This document shows positions 23,014-31,184 of a DNA stretch of 32,083 nt, piece by piece. The stretch spans positions 1-32,083 of the forward strand of contig CAJTZX010000044.1 of assembly GCA_910584345.1 (NCBI GenBank), given 5' to 3'. Made by a program: the position numbers and the translations under genes. The notes beneath the pieces were generated by a model, which saw only the letters and a list, made by a program, of their open reading frames with translations, had not been told where the DNA came from and ran no database searches. The first letter of the stretch is position 1. Every line of letters starts with the position of its first letter. Source of the stretch: an uncultured Eubacterium sp. (GTDB lineage: Bacteria > Bacillota > Clostridia > Lachnospirales > Lachnospiraceae).

Positions 23014-23811
23014 ATGAACATAGGTTTTATCGGATGCGGCAATATGGGGACAGCGATGATAAATGGCATTTTGCAGTCGGGATTGGTGAATGCAGAAAAT
23101 TTGATTGCGTCTGCGAAAAGCGAAGAGACGCAAAATAAAATAGAAAATGAGTTAAAAATTCAATTGGCAGCCTGTAATCAGGAAGTTGTGGAATTTTCAG
23201 ATATTATGTTTCTGGCAGTGAAGCCGCAGTATTATGCGCATGTAATCGCACAGATCAAAGATTTTGTAAAACCGGGACAGATCATCGTGTCGATTGCACC
23301 GGGAAAAACGCTTGCATGGCTGGAAGAGTTGTTTGGCAAACCGGTGAAGTTAGTGCGCACTATGCCAAATACACCGGCGATGGTTTTAGAGGGGATGACG
23401 GCATACTGCGTCAATGAACGAACAACATTGCAGGAAAAAGAACGCATTGCACAAATATGCAGGTGTTTTGGAAAAGCGGAAGAAGTTGAGGAATCTATGA
23501 TGGATGCTGTAACTTCGGTCAGCGGAAGTTCGCCGGCGTATATATTTATGCTGATAGAAGCGATGGCAGATGCTGCCGTAGCAGCCGGAATGCCAAGAGC
23601 AAAAGCTTATACGTTTGCTGCGCAGGCAGTGCTTGGCAGCGCTAAAATGGTGCTGGAGACAGGGATGCATCCGGGAGCTTTAAAAGACATGGTATGTTCC
23701 CCGGGTGGCACAACGATAGAAGCGGTACGCGTTTTGGAAGAAAGAGGTATGCGAAGCAGTGTGATCGAAGCTATGAAAGCATGTGTGGAAAAAGCGAAGC
23801 AGTTTTCATAG
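23014..23811 (+). CDS. proC: Pyrroline-5-carboxylate reductase
   Basis: Reduces 1-pyrroline-5-carboxylate to L-proline with NAD(P)H, the last step of proline synthesis; cytoplasmic. The 265 residues match the family. The Rossmann motif GFIGCGNMG is at 4-12, VKPQ follows the second nucleotide-binding strand, and the C-terminal signature region around SGSSPAYIFMLIEAMADA (about 170-187) and SPGGTTIEAV is intact. AGGAGG lies 8 bases upstream of the ATG. The upstream gap (22878-23013) has no convincing promoter; it contains a small perfect palindrome GGAACAGTTCC at 22962-22972. No terminator is evident before leuA. Confidence 0.95.
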   Translation: MNIGFIGCGNMGTAMINGILQSGLVNAENLIASAKSEETQNKIENELKIQLAACNQEVVEFSDIMFLAVKPQYYAHVIAQIKDFVKPGQIIVSIAPGKTLAWLEELFGKPVKLVRTMPNTPAMVLEGMTAYCVNERTTLQEKERIAQICRCFGKAEEVEESMMDAVTSVSGSSPAYIFMLIEAMADAAVAAGMPRAKAYTFAAQAVLGSAKMVLETGMHPGALKDMVCSPGGTTIEAVRVLEERGMRSSVIEAMKACVEKAKQFS

Positions 23812-23830
23812 GATTTTTCACCCATGCCCC

Positions 23831-23859
23831 TTTTCAAATGAATGAAAATCGAGTATAAT
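23831..23859 (+). promoter_or_regulatory. Promoter of leuA
   Basis: A perfect TATAAT (23854-23859) with a weak TTTTCA (23831-23836) 17 bases upstream. The leader is only about 30 bases, too short for a T-box, so no leucine tRNA-sensing riboswitch is present. Confidence 0.5.
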
Positions 23860-23896
23860 CATAGGAGTTGAATGCAAATTTGGAGGAAAATAAGAG

Positions 23897-25555
23897 ATGT
23901 TCGATTATAAGCAGTATCAAAGAAATTATTTTATGCCGCCGCAGGAATGTCTGGACTGGGCGAAAAAAGAATATGTGGATCATGCGCCGATCTGGTGCAG
24001 CGTAGATCTGCGGGATGGCAATCAGGCTTTGATTGAGCCAATGAATTTGGAAGAAAAACTTGAATTTTTTAGACTTTTAATAAAATTAGGATTTAAAGAG
24101 ATAGAGGTTGGATTTCCGGCGGCTTCGGAAACGGAATATCAGCTTGTGCGGAAACTGATCGATCAGAATATGATACCGCAGGATGTAACAATTCAAGTAC
24201 TGACGCAGGCAAGAGAGCATATTATCCGTAAGACTTTTGAAGCAGTCAAAGGCGCGCCGAATGTTATTGTACATGTATACAATTCTACTTCACTGGCACA
24301 GAGGGAGCAGGTATTTCATAAAGGTCAGGAGGAAATCAAACAGATTGCTGTTGAAGGGGCAACGTTATTAAAAGAGCTGGCTGCAGAAGCAGAGGGAAAT
24401 ATTTTATTTGAATACAGTCCAGAAAGCTTTACGGGAACCGAAGTCGATTATGCGGTAGATGTGTGCAATGCGGTCATTGATGTCTGGGGACCGACGCCGC
24501 AGAAGAAAGCTTATATTAATATTCCGGCGACAGTAGAAATGTCTATGCCGCATGTATTTGCCAGTCAGATTGAGTATGTCAGCAAACATCTGCATAACAG
24601 AGATAGCATTATTTTATCCTTGCATCCGCATAATGACAGAGGTTGTGGTGTCAGCGATGCGGAAATGGGGCTTTTAGCAGGTGCAGACCGTATTGAAGGT
24701 ACGTTGTTTGGAAATGGGGAGCGTACCGGAAATGTAGATATTATTGTTTTGGCGATGAATATGTATGCACAAGGGGTAGATCCAAAGCTTGATCTATCTG
24801 ATATGCCTCATATCGCGCAAGTATATGAAAGACTGACGCAGATGGATATTCATATGCGGCATCCATACTGCGGCAAACTCGTATTTGCAGCTTTTTCCGG
24901 TTCGCATCAGGATGCCATTGCTAAAGGGATGAAGTATCGGGAAGAGCATCAAAAAGATCGTTGGACAGTTCCGTATCTTCCGATTAATCCAGAAGATGTC
25001 GGCCGTACGTATGACAGTGATGTGATTCGTATTAACAGCCAGTCAGGAAAAGGCGGTGTAGCCTATGTGCTGGAAAAAACCTATGGTCTTAAAATTCCGT
25101 ATAAAATGCGCGAAGATCTGGGATATGCAGTAAAAGATGTATCAGATAAGGCACATGCAGAGCTTTCACCGGAAGAAATCTATGCTATTTTTACGAAGCG
25201 GTACAAAGATTATACACCGGTATTTGAGGTAAAAGGATGCCATTTCCGTCAGGAAGATGGAATTACGGCGACTGTAAATATTATTAAAGACGGAAAGAAA
25301 AATCTGGTGGAGACAACTGGAAATGGCCGGTTAAATGCGGTCAGCAATTCGTTTGCGGAGTTTTTTGAAAAACCTTGTGAGATTATTTGTTATGAGGAGC
25401 ATGCGTTGGAAGATGGATCCGATTCCAGTGCAATTGCATATGTAGGAATTAAAGGAGAGGATAACAGGCTGTATTTTGGAATCGGTATTGATCCTGATAT
25501 TTTGCGTGCTTCGATCGATGCGCTTATTACGGCAATGAACAGGAGTATGGAATAA
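23897..25555 (+). CDS. leuA: 2-isopropylmalate synthase (type 2)
   Basis: Condenses acetyl-CoA with 2-oxoisovalerate, the first step of leucine synthesis; cytoplasmic. The 552 residues match the longer type-2 LeuA. The catalytic TIM barrel (about 30-330) includes CSVDLRDGNQAL (34-45, R39/D40), EVGFPAAS (70-77), and metal ligands H243 and H245 in LHPHNDRG, followed by GTLFGNGERTGN (268-279). The C-terminal allosteric domain (about 420-552) normally binds leucine. GGAGGAAAA precedes the ATG. No other leu gene is in the window, so the pathway is split. Confidence 0.95.
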   Translation: MFDYKQYQRNYFMPPQECLDWAKKEYVDHAPIWCSVDLRDGNQALIEPMNLEEKLEFFRLLIKLGFKEIEVGFPAASETEYQLVRKLIDQNMIPQDVTIQVLTQAREHIIRKTFEAVKGAPNVIVHVYNSTSLAQREQVFHKGQEEIKQIAVEGATLLKELAAEAEGNILFEYSPESFTGTEVDYAVDVCNAVIDVWGPTPQKKAYINIPATVEMSMPHVFASQIEYVSKHLHNRDSIILSLHPHNDRGCGVSDAEMGLLAGADRIEGTLFGNGERTGNVDIIVLAMNMYAQGVDPKLDLSDMPHIAQVYERLTQMDIHMRHPYCGKLVFAAFSGSHQDAIAKGMKYREEHQKDRWTVPYLPINPEDVGRTYDSDVIRINSQSGKGGVAYVLEKTYGLKIPYKMREDLGYAVKDVSDKAHAELSPEEIYAIFTKRYKDYTPVFEVKGCHFRQEDGITATVNIIKDGKKNLVETTGNGRLNAVSNSFAEFFEKPCEIICYEEHALEDGSDSSAIAYVGIKGEDNRLYFGIGIDPDILRASIDALITAMNRSME

Positions 25556-25562
25556 AAAACAT

Positions 25563-25817
25563 ATGGAACATGGGGAAAGAAAAATAAGGAAAGCGGCAGG
25601 ATATCTCTGTGTATTGCTGGGGAGCGTGCTGGCAGTGTATGTCGGGATATGGAGAATGATTATCCGGCCGTTAGCTGGCTTATATCTGGCTGTGAAAGCG
25701 GGAGAGTTGACGATATTTTATGTGATAACTGTCCTGGTTAAGTGCGGATTATCTTTAACAGTCGGCGGTTTTATCTGGTCTGTTGGATATATGCTCAAAT
25801 GTATCCTGGATGCATAA
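25563..25817 (+). CDS. Small membrane protein, function unknown
   Basis: An 84-residue protein with two hydrophobic segments (about 11-30 and 50-75) and a basic N-terminus. I do not recognise the family. It starts 7 bases after the leuA stop and has no good ribosome site of its own (the nearest GGAG is about 17 bases upstream, inside leuA), so it would depend on translational coupling to leuA. The open frame and membrane pattern support a real gene, but it is the weakest plus-strand call in this region. Confidence 0.5.
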   Translation: MEHGERKIRKAAGYLCVLLGSVLAVYVGIWRMIIRPLAGLYLAVKAGELTIFYVITVLVKCGLSLTVGGFIWSVGYMLKCILDA

Positions 25818-25849
25818 TATATTGTTACAGTGTTTTAAATTTTCGAGCT

Positions 25850-25940
25850 GTAAGGAACTATGAATCAATAACTTTATTGCCCTGTGCGATCGGAGAAAAA
25901 GACAAGTAAATTGCAAAGTGATTTATTCACAGCTCCTTAC
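25850..25940. repeat. 91-bp inverted-repeat element (copy 2)
   Basis: Its 23-base ends are inverted repeats with 5 mismatches (GTAAGGAACTATGAAT on the left, ATTCACAGCTCCTTAC on the right). The interior CGGAGAAAAAGACAAG (25891-25906) matches copy 1 at 249-264 with one change. The element ends 26 bases before the ATG of the Big2/GLUG gene, so it occupies that gene's leader, as copy 1 does for metA. Confidence 0.75.
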
Positions 25941-25965
25941 AGGGATTGGAGGATAGAGCGGAAAT

Positions 25966-27771
25966 ATGAAGAAAATCTATCAGTTTACGGTATTCTGTAT
26001 CATGCTGGCAGTATCATTTTTTATCGATCATGGTACGCAGACCCAAGCTGCAGTCAGGCTGAATCAGACAAATGCAACGATTTGCATTGGCGGAAAGACA
26101 ACGTTAGAAGTAAGTGGTGCGTCTAAACCTGTCAAATGGTCTACAAGCAATAAGAATGTAGCAAAAGTGGGTTCGGCCGGAGTTGTAACAGGCATCGGGA
26201 AAGGAACAGCCACCATTACAGCAAAAGCAGGCAGCGTTATATACAAATGTCGTGTGATCGTCAATGAGACTTATGGGGCGTCAGTGTCAAATGTAGTAAT
26301 TAAGCGGGAGACGCCTGTGATGCTGACCTTTACAAAAGATGCGGTAGTCAGTTATAAAATACAGGATCCGGATATCTGCAGCGCGGGCTGGGGAGGATGG
26401 TCAGGTAATGAGATTCCGCTGAATGTTAAGCCCAAAAAGATAGGGACGACTTATATTACATGCACAAATGGAGCAAATAATGAATCTGTACGTATCCGTG
26501 TGCGGGTTAAAAAGGTTCCGGTAACGATTACGAACCTACATGCCGCGTCGAGTGACGGTGGTGATTTTATATGTGGTGAAAATACGGCAAAGATTACGTT
26601 CCGCCAGGATCGGACGTCTAAAAATACAGTGTTATATCTGATTAGCCGCAGTGGTGAGACGATCTGGACAAAACAGATCGGAGCAGTGCCGGCTAGAAAA
26701 AATCATTCGGTAGTATGGGATGGGAAAGATGATAAAGGGGCCGGATACGAAGGCGAATTCCGTCTGAAAGTAGTAGCAGACGGTTATACGACAAGAAACT
26801 GGCATTATTATAAATGTTATGCGAAAAGTCCGTTTTTAAAAGGTACAGGAACAAGAGAAAAACCATATGAAGTTGCAGCAGCAGAGCATTTGGAACGAAT
26901 GGCGGATTTTCCGAACAAACATTTTATACAGGTGCAGGATATAGATCTGCGTTCCGAGCTTATTAGTAATATTTTCAGTGCGGAACATCCATTTATGGGC
27001 AGTTATAATGCGAAGCCGCAGGAACAGGTATTCCGCATTTTGAATTATAACGGCAATACATCTTTGTTTGGCGTGATTGGTGTCGAGGGAGAATTAAGTG
27101 ATGTAACGGTATGTGATGCGCGGATTACGGGTACCGGACAGAAACGATCGGCTGTTATGGCAGAAGTCAATCAGGGGATGCTTATGAACTGTGTGGTAGA
27201 GCAGGCAGTTATTTATTCGGCTTCCGCAACGGATGCTGCGCTGTTGACAGTAGAAAACAGCGGAGTGATTGACCGTTGCAGAGCGCAGGGGACAATTTAT
27301 ACATATGGAAGTATGGCTGGAGGCGCTGTATACAACGAACAGCGTATGATTCGTACAAAAGTAGAAGCAGATTTGAATCTGACAGCTGCAGGTGAAATCA
27401 GCAGCGGAGACGAGCTGTATGTCGGCGGCATCGCAGCTGTAAATGGACAGGCAGCCTTTATTGATGCCTGTGAAAGCAGCAGCAGTATACAGGCAGCCGG
27501 TACACTGCACACACCGGCGAGATTGTATATGGGTGGAATCGTAGGCAAAAATTCTGGACAGGTGCGGGATGGAGGGTCATTAGCGCTCTTTCCGCTGGAA
27601 TATACGAATGATCTGATTGGAGATGCGCAAGGTGGTATGATTGCCGGAGAAAATAATGGCATGATTACTGGGGTTACCTATTATGAGACAATCGGACGAA
27701 AGAGCAGTGCCACAGGAAATGGACGCGAAGAAAGTCTGCATCCGGTGGAGAATCATAACGAGGAGGGATAA
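25966..27771 (+). CDS. Secreted surface protein with Big2 and GLUG-like repeats
   Basis: A 601-residue exported protein. The signal peptide spans about 1-28 (MKK, a hydrophobic stretch, cleavage near TQTQA). A bacterial Ig-like Big2 domain follows (about 29-100; VKWSTSNKNVAKV and GTATITA are typical), then a second beta-rich region. An FlgD-like Ig fold lies at about 215-275 (SVVWDGKDDKGAGYEGEFRL). From about 290 there is a repetitive beta-helix-like part ending in GLUG-type units (MGGIVGKNSGQV). No LPXTG or other anchor is visible; the tail is hydrophilic (ENHNEEG). A role in adhesion or cell-wall or glycan binding is inference. GGAGG precedes the ATG and the stop is 4 bases from rpe. Confidence 0.8.
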   Translation: MKKIYQFTVFCIMLAVSFFIDHGTQTQAAVRLNQTNATICIGGKTTLEVSGASKPVKWSTSNKNVAKVGSAGVVTGIGKGTATITAKAGSVIYKCRVIVNETYGASVSNVVIKRETPVMLTFTKDAVVSYKIQDPDICSAGWGGWSGNEIPLNVKPKKIGTTYITCTNGANNESVRIRVRVKKVPVTITNLHAASSDGGDFICGENTAKITFRQDRTSKNTVLYLISRSGETIWTKQIGAVPARKNHSVVWDGKDDKGAGYEGEFRLKVVADGYTTRNWHYYKCYAKSPFLKGTGTREKPYEVAAAEHLERMADFPNKHFIQVQDIDLRSELISNIFSAEHPFMGSYNAKPQEQVFRILNYNGNTSLFGVIGVEGELSDVTVCDARITGTGQKRSAVMAEVNQGMLMNCVVEQAVIYSASATDAALLTVENSGVIDRCRAQGTIYTYGSMAGGAVYNEQRMIRTKVEADLNLTAAGEISSGDELYVGGIAAVNGQAAFIDACESSSSIQAAGTLHTPARLYMGGIVGKNSGQVRDGGSLALFPLEYTNDLIGDAQGGMIAGENNGMITGVTYYETIGRKSSATGNGREESLHPVENHNEEG

Positions 27772-27775
27772 ATGT

Positions 27776-28426
27776 ATGAATTGCTTATCACCATCAATAT
27801 TGGCGGCGGACTTTACCAGCCTGGGGGAGCAGGTGTCGGCAGCAGAGCAGGCAGGAGCACAATATCTTCACTTTGATGTGATGGATGGATGTTTTGTACC
27901 GAATATTTCTTTCGGGATGCCGGTTTTAAGTTCTTTACGAGAAAGTACGAGTCTGATGCTGGATGTGCATTTAATGATTCAGGAGCCTGTACGTTATATC
28001 AAAGATGTAGCAGATTGCGGCGCTGATATTATTACGGTTCATGCAGAGGCATGTACCAATTTGAATCATGCAATAGACATGATTAAAGAACGGGAGCTTT
28101 TGGCTGGAGTTGCCTTGTGTCCGGCGACGTCTTTGACAGTGTTGGATTACATATTGCCGCGTATTGATATGGTGCTGATTATGACAGTCAACCCGGGACT
28201 GGGCGGACAAAAGCTCATTCCATATACCTTAGATAAGATTCGGGATTTGAAAAGGATCATTGACAGCAGGGGGTTAAAGACAGATATTGAAGTAGACGGC
28301 GGGATTAATTTTAAGACGCTGGAGCACGTGCTTGACGCCGGAGCAAATATTATTGTATCAGGCAGTGCGGTTTTTAACGGAGATGTGGAAGAAAATACGA
28401 AAAGACTGCTGGATATTATGAAATAA
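27776..28426 (+). CDS. rpe: Ribulose-phosphate 3-epimerase
   Basis: Interconverts ribulose 5-phosphate and xylulose 5-phosphate in the pentose phosphate pathway; cytoplasmic TIM barrel. The 216 residues match the family. SPSILAADF (5-13), LHFDVMDGCFVPN (31-43; H32, D34), DVHLMI (63-68; H65) and EVDGGI (172-177; D174) supply the metal and catalytic residues. The usual NPGFGGQ.F is NPGLGGQKL (139-147). The start is ATG 27776, 8 bases after AGGAGGG; an open frame upstream to 27683 overlaps the previous gene and is not coding. It appears cotranscribed with the secreted Big2/GLUG gene, an odd partner. The nearby sugar operon has an RpiA homologue but no epimerase. Confidence 0.93.
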   Translation: MNCLSPSILAADFTSLGEQVSAAEQAGAQYLHFDVMDGCFVPNISFGMPVLSSLRESTSLMLDVHLMIQEPVRYIKDVADCGADIITVHAEACTNLNHAIDMIKERELLAGVALCPATSLTVLDYILPRIDMVLIMTVNPGLGGQKLIPYTLDKIRDLKRIIDSRGLKTDIEVDGGINFKTLEHVLDAGANIIVSGSAVFNGDVEENTKRLLDIMK

Positions 28427-28451
28427 GCGCCATCATTTTTGATGTATGCGA

Positions 28452-28492
28452 AAAACGTGTTTGAAAATGGTTTGCATTTTCAAACACGTTTT
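28452..28492. terminator. Strong bidirectional terminator
   Basis: AAAACGTGTTTGAAAATG (28452-28469) pairs perfectly over 18 bases with 28475-28492 around a 5-base loop. A-rich on the left and T-rich on the right, it lies between convergent rpe and the DUF4250 gene and can serve both strands. Confidence 0.85.
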
Positions 28493-28559
28493 AAAATGTA
28501 AAAAATAGCTGCGAAAAAAGGCTGCTGTTTAACGATAAGTATGGTGATTTTTTGATTCA

Positions 28560-28742
28560 TTACTGAAATTGATTGAGACTGGAATTGTAAATATAGCCGA
28601 TGGCATCCAGCTTTTGGCAAATGACGGACGCATCCAGGTTAAGAGAGGCGCATAATTCTTCCAAAGATGGGTAATGATCGCGCAGCTGAGTATTGATATA
28701 ACTTAAAAGTATAGCCGGGTCATTGGGTAATTGAACGGACAT
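28560..28742 (-). CDS. DUF4250 domain protein
   Basis: A 60-residue protein (MSVQLPNDPAILLSYINT at the start, YNSSLNQFQ at the end) matching DUF4250, small proteins of Clostridia with unknown function. The whole domain is present. The start at 28742 is fixed by AGGAGG at 28748-28753, 5 bases upstream; a longer in-frame ATG at 28808 has no ribosome site and lies in the leader. It has its own promoter at 28833-28861. The content suggests a small helical, probably DNA- or protein-binding domain, which is inference. Confidence 0.85.
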   Translation of the reverse strand: MSVQLPNDPAILLSYINTQLRDHYPSLEELCASLNLDASVICQKLDAIGYIYNSSLNQFQ

Positions 28743-28832
28743 AAGAACCTCCTGTTTTTTTGATAGTATTGTTTTGCTGCCTGTAACAGGACTTTGCGTG
28801 GATTTCATTGCAAAGTTTTTAAATATGTGAGT

Positions 28833-28861
28833 AGTATATCATACAATTTATTCTGTATCAA
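28833..28861 (-). promoter_or_regulatory. Promoter of the DUF4250 gene
   Basis: On the minus strand, TTGATA (28861-28856) and TATACT (28838-28833) with a 17-base spacer and an extended -10 TG. It overlaps the stop codon of the upstream small secreted gene. The leader of about 85 bases contains ACTTTGC/GCAAAGT (28816-28810, 28797-28791) and a CCTGTT that could pair with AACAGG overlapping the ribosome site. Confidence 0.65.
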
Positions 28862-29097
28862 TTGCTATTATTATCATTGGTTGGTGTAATATGAAAGTTT
28901 TCAAATTTTACACCAATTCCGGTTTTTTCAGCCCACGTGTTTAATTCTTCGGCAGCATATTGTTCTGCATTAAATTCTTTATTTGTATTTTCTGCTAATA
29001 CTGTCATTGATGATGCAAACATCATACATAACGATACTACAATCGCAAAAAACTTATGAACCTTATTATTGACACCCGTCTCTTTTCTTATGTCCAA
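28858..29097 (-). CDS. Small secreted protein, unknown
   Basis: A 79-residue protein with a clear export signal: a basic start (NNKVHK), a hydrophobic stretch (FFAIVVSLCMMFASSMTVLA) and cleavage predicted after VLA at about residue 35. That leaves an acidic mature peptide of about 44 residues (starting ENTNKEF). I chose TTG 29097, which follows AAAGGA by 5 bases and overlaps the stop of the upstream gene by 10 bases; the in-frame ATG at 29136 lies well inside that gene. The family is not recognised. It is last in a minus-strand cluster of four unrecognised genes, and no Cys pairs or double-Gly leader suggest a bacteriocin. Confidence 0.6.
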   Translation of the reverse strand: MDIRKETGVNNKVHKFFAIVVSLCMMFASSMTVLAENTNKEFNAEQYAAEELNTWAEKTGIGVKFENFHITPTNDNNSN

Positions 29098-29807
29098 TAT
29101 AATCCTTTCCCGTAAATCCCGCTGCCTTTCTCCCATTCATCCGCCCAGATATAGACGCTTCTCCTCTTGGCCGCCAAATATTGGATCAACGGATTTTCTG
29201 TGCATTGATGCAATGTCAGCGCAGATATATTCATAGAATTTACCATCTCTGCAGTCACAACCCTCTCTACTGCCGCAGATGGCTTTCGCAGATTTCCCTC
29301 GCAGGCAAAGACACGAAAAACAGCGTCTTCTTTACAATCGCAAGCATATTTTTGATTTCCGTATAATTCTTTCCATTCTTCCGGGACTGATTCATTTCCC
29401 ATAATCCTGTCCGCCATCGCAAGCCCGAAATCCGTCAACCCCTGCAAATGTATCTCGACCAATTCTATTCTCTCTGATAATTTCGATACAAGAAACGCGG
29501 AGACCTTGCAAAACAATGCGCTCACATACGTCTCCTGCACCTCCCATTCTTCCTTGCTCACATATCGGATACTACAGGCGCCATATGCCTTCCCAAAGTT
29601 ATAGCGGTTAAATGCATGTGTCACAAGTTCCCATAAAAGCCAGTCCGGCAATGACCAATCCGGCATACATAAGGAATTGCTTTTCACCATTCCATGGTCT
29701 GTATTTAATCTCATGGCCAACATATTTTCACGCTCTAATGGAAGAGACACTTCTTCCAATATTTTGCATGGATTTATTTCTACCTGCTCCAGCCTTACTC
29801 TTATCAT
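29088..29807 (-). CDS. Hypothetical protein, cytoplasmic
   Basis: A 239-residue protein with no signal peptide or membrane segment; the family is not recognised. Visible features are Trp-rich stretches (PDWSLPDWLLWELV at about 49-62, YIWADEWEKG near the end), eight Cys residues including ACDCK, and mixed alpha/beta character. It starts with a 4-base overlap with the upstream secreted gene and overlaps the downstream small secreted gene by 10 bases, so the three are translationally linked. A role in handling or being paired with the secreted products is possible but unsupported by any motif. Confidence 0.65.
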   Translation of the reverse strand: MIRVRLEQVEINPCKILEEVSLPLERENMLAMRLNTDHGMVKSNSLCMPDWSLPDWLLWELVTHAFNRYNFGKAYGACSIRYVSKEEWEVQETYVSALFCKVSAFLVSKLSERIELVEIHLQGLTDFGLAMADRIMGNESVPEEWKELYGNQKYACDCKEDAVFRVFACEGNLRKPSAAVERVVTAEMVNSMNISALTLHQCTENPLIQYLAAKRRSVYIWADEWEKGSGIYGKGLYWT

Positions 29808-30424
29808 TTATAATCCGATACCTTTCCTTGTGATTCTCCATTGGTCACGGAATAATTCCCTGTGACCCCAGTGATATAAAAATTTCTCCATTGAAAAATA
29901 ACATTCTGATTGTAACTCACATCTCCCGGAAATTTAAAACTTTCACTTCCCTGCGCTAATTTATATAACGTTCCATAGCTATACCATTCTGACACGGTTG
30001 CCTCTGCTAACACCGGGTTATATAATCCAAACAAATCCTTTTTCACATAAAACTTTCCACTAACCCCCTTAATAAAATCATCATTTGTCAATGTAAATTT
30101 CCAATCTGCATATCCAATTCCATTATCTGGTGAAAGAATCAGCCGAAAACTTGCATTTCCCACTTTGATCCAACCTATTGCCTGTGGCGATACCGTGTCT
30201 GACGACGATTGTGTTTCTTGAACCAAATCACATGTATATTCATAGCCTACATCAACTTTACGCCCCTCAAAATTAACCATTTTCAAAGGAATTACTACTT
30301 TTTCAGCACTACTGTTCTCTTGCCCAGCGCTAGTTGCTGCCAACGATGTAAAAGAAATGGAACCACATAACAAAACCGATATTATAACAAATATAATACA
30401 TTTACTATATCTTGTTCTCTTCAT
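29804..30424 (-). CDS. Secreted hypothetical protein
   Basis: A 206-residue exported protein. The signal peptide (MKRTRYSKCIIFVIISVLLC onward) ends with a likely cleavage site in SLAATS at about residue 30. The mature part of about 175 residues is rich in Tyr, Asn, Ser and beta-strand-like stretches (YADWKFTLTNDDF, NVIFQWRNFYITGV). No anchor, catalytic motif or known domain is visible. It follows the small membrane protein at 30587-30889 after a 162-base gap without a clear gene, and its stop overlaps the next start by 4 bases. Its codon and base composition appear more AT-rich than the housekeeping genes of the window. Confidence 0.7.
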   Translation of the reverse strand: MKRTRYSKCIIFVIISVLLCGSISFTSLAATSAGQENSSAEKVVIPLKMVNFEGRKVDVGYEYTCDLVQETQSSSDTVSPQAIGWIKVGNASFRLILSPDNGIGYADWKFTLTNDDFIKGVSGKFYVKKDLFGLYNPVLAEATVSEWYSYGTLYKLAQGSESFKFPGDVSYNQNVIFQWRNFYITGVTGNYSVTNGESQGKVSDYK

Positions 30425-30586
30425 AGACGCATTCTCTTTCTTTATAATTTTTTCGAGTTATTCAAAAACTTTCTTTCGCAATTTCTTCTCCGTCTTCCAT
30501 ATTTCAATTTTAGATTTTTCTGCAATATACCGTTCCGATTGTCTTTACCACTTGTTTTCAATACCTTCGTTACGGTACCTCAGCAT

Positions 30587-30889
30587 TCATTTCGAGATCT
30601 CTTTTTTTATAGCATTCCTGACTTTGTCGGCTATTACATAGATTAACGTATAAATGAAATAATATATAAACACATCTAAAAGAAATGTTCCGATACCAAA
30701 ATGAATCGCAAAATCATTGACTGTATAAATAGTATAAAATTTATACGGAAATCCCAACCATAAAGCATTTGGCATTGCTTTTTGTGTAATCGGAATGTAA
30801 GCAAGCAATAATGTGATACACAAACTATGAATGAGTCTTTGTATGTTCAAAAATTTTCTAATATTTCCTTCCACTAACATCCCAGTCAA
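30587..30889 (-). CDS. Small membrane protein, possibly frameshifted at its start
   Basis: At most 100 residues, with two hydrophobic segments (about 20-36 and 66-88) and a basic tail; unknown family. The start is uncertain: TTG 30889 and ATG 30880 have no ribosome site. Upstream, the same frame stays protein-like (KVRISDLTG) back to about 30915 but has no start codon. An ATG at 30924 in another frame reads MIPLEKK. Adding one A to the five-base A-run (T-run 30905-30909 on the plus strand) would join the two into MIPLEKKVRISDLTGMLVEG. The gene may therefore be truncated by a one-base deletion. It is first after the promoter at 30964-30992. Confidence 0.55.
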   Translation of the reverse strand: MTGMLVEGNIRKFLNIQRLIHSLCITLLLAYIPITQKAMPNALWLGFPYKFYTIYTVNDFAIHFGIGTFLLDVFIYYFIYTLIYVIADKVRNAIKKEISK

Positions 30890-30963
30890 ATCGCTGATTC
30901 GTACTTTTTCTCCAACGGAATCATCCCCTCTTTATTAGCGCTTTCTATATTTGTACTAATGAT

Positions 30964-30992
30964 ATAATATTATATTGATTTATTTTTGTCAA
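30964..30992 (-). promoter_or_regulatory. Promoter of the four-gene minus-strand cluster
   Basis: On the minus strand, a perfect TTGACA (30992-30987) and TATTAT (30969-30964) with a 17-base spacer in very AT-rich DNA. Transcription would start near 30957 and could cover 30889 to 28858. The stretch from here to 31184 holds no gene. Confidence 0.65.
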
Positions 30993-31184
30993 TAACTAAT
31001 ATAAATTTACCAGCACTGACGATTCAATTATAGATTCATCAGTTTTAACTGTATATATAGTTCTGAATATTGCAGCTTTTGATGATGGCATTTTTAAACA
31101 AAAAAACTCCCCCTGCTATAGTTTTAAAAATACTTTTCGTTTGTTGTTTCATATCCAGGCATTATCCCTTTCCATCATATTCCA

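Noticed and set aside
27683..27775. Upstream extension of rpe
   Set aside because: It is out of frame within the Big2/GLUG gene; the family begins at MNCLSPSILAADF with AGGAGGG just upstream.
28743..28808. 22-residue longer start of the DUF4250 protein
   Set aside because: It has no ribosome site, while AGGAGG precedes the inner ATG and the family starts there.
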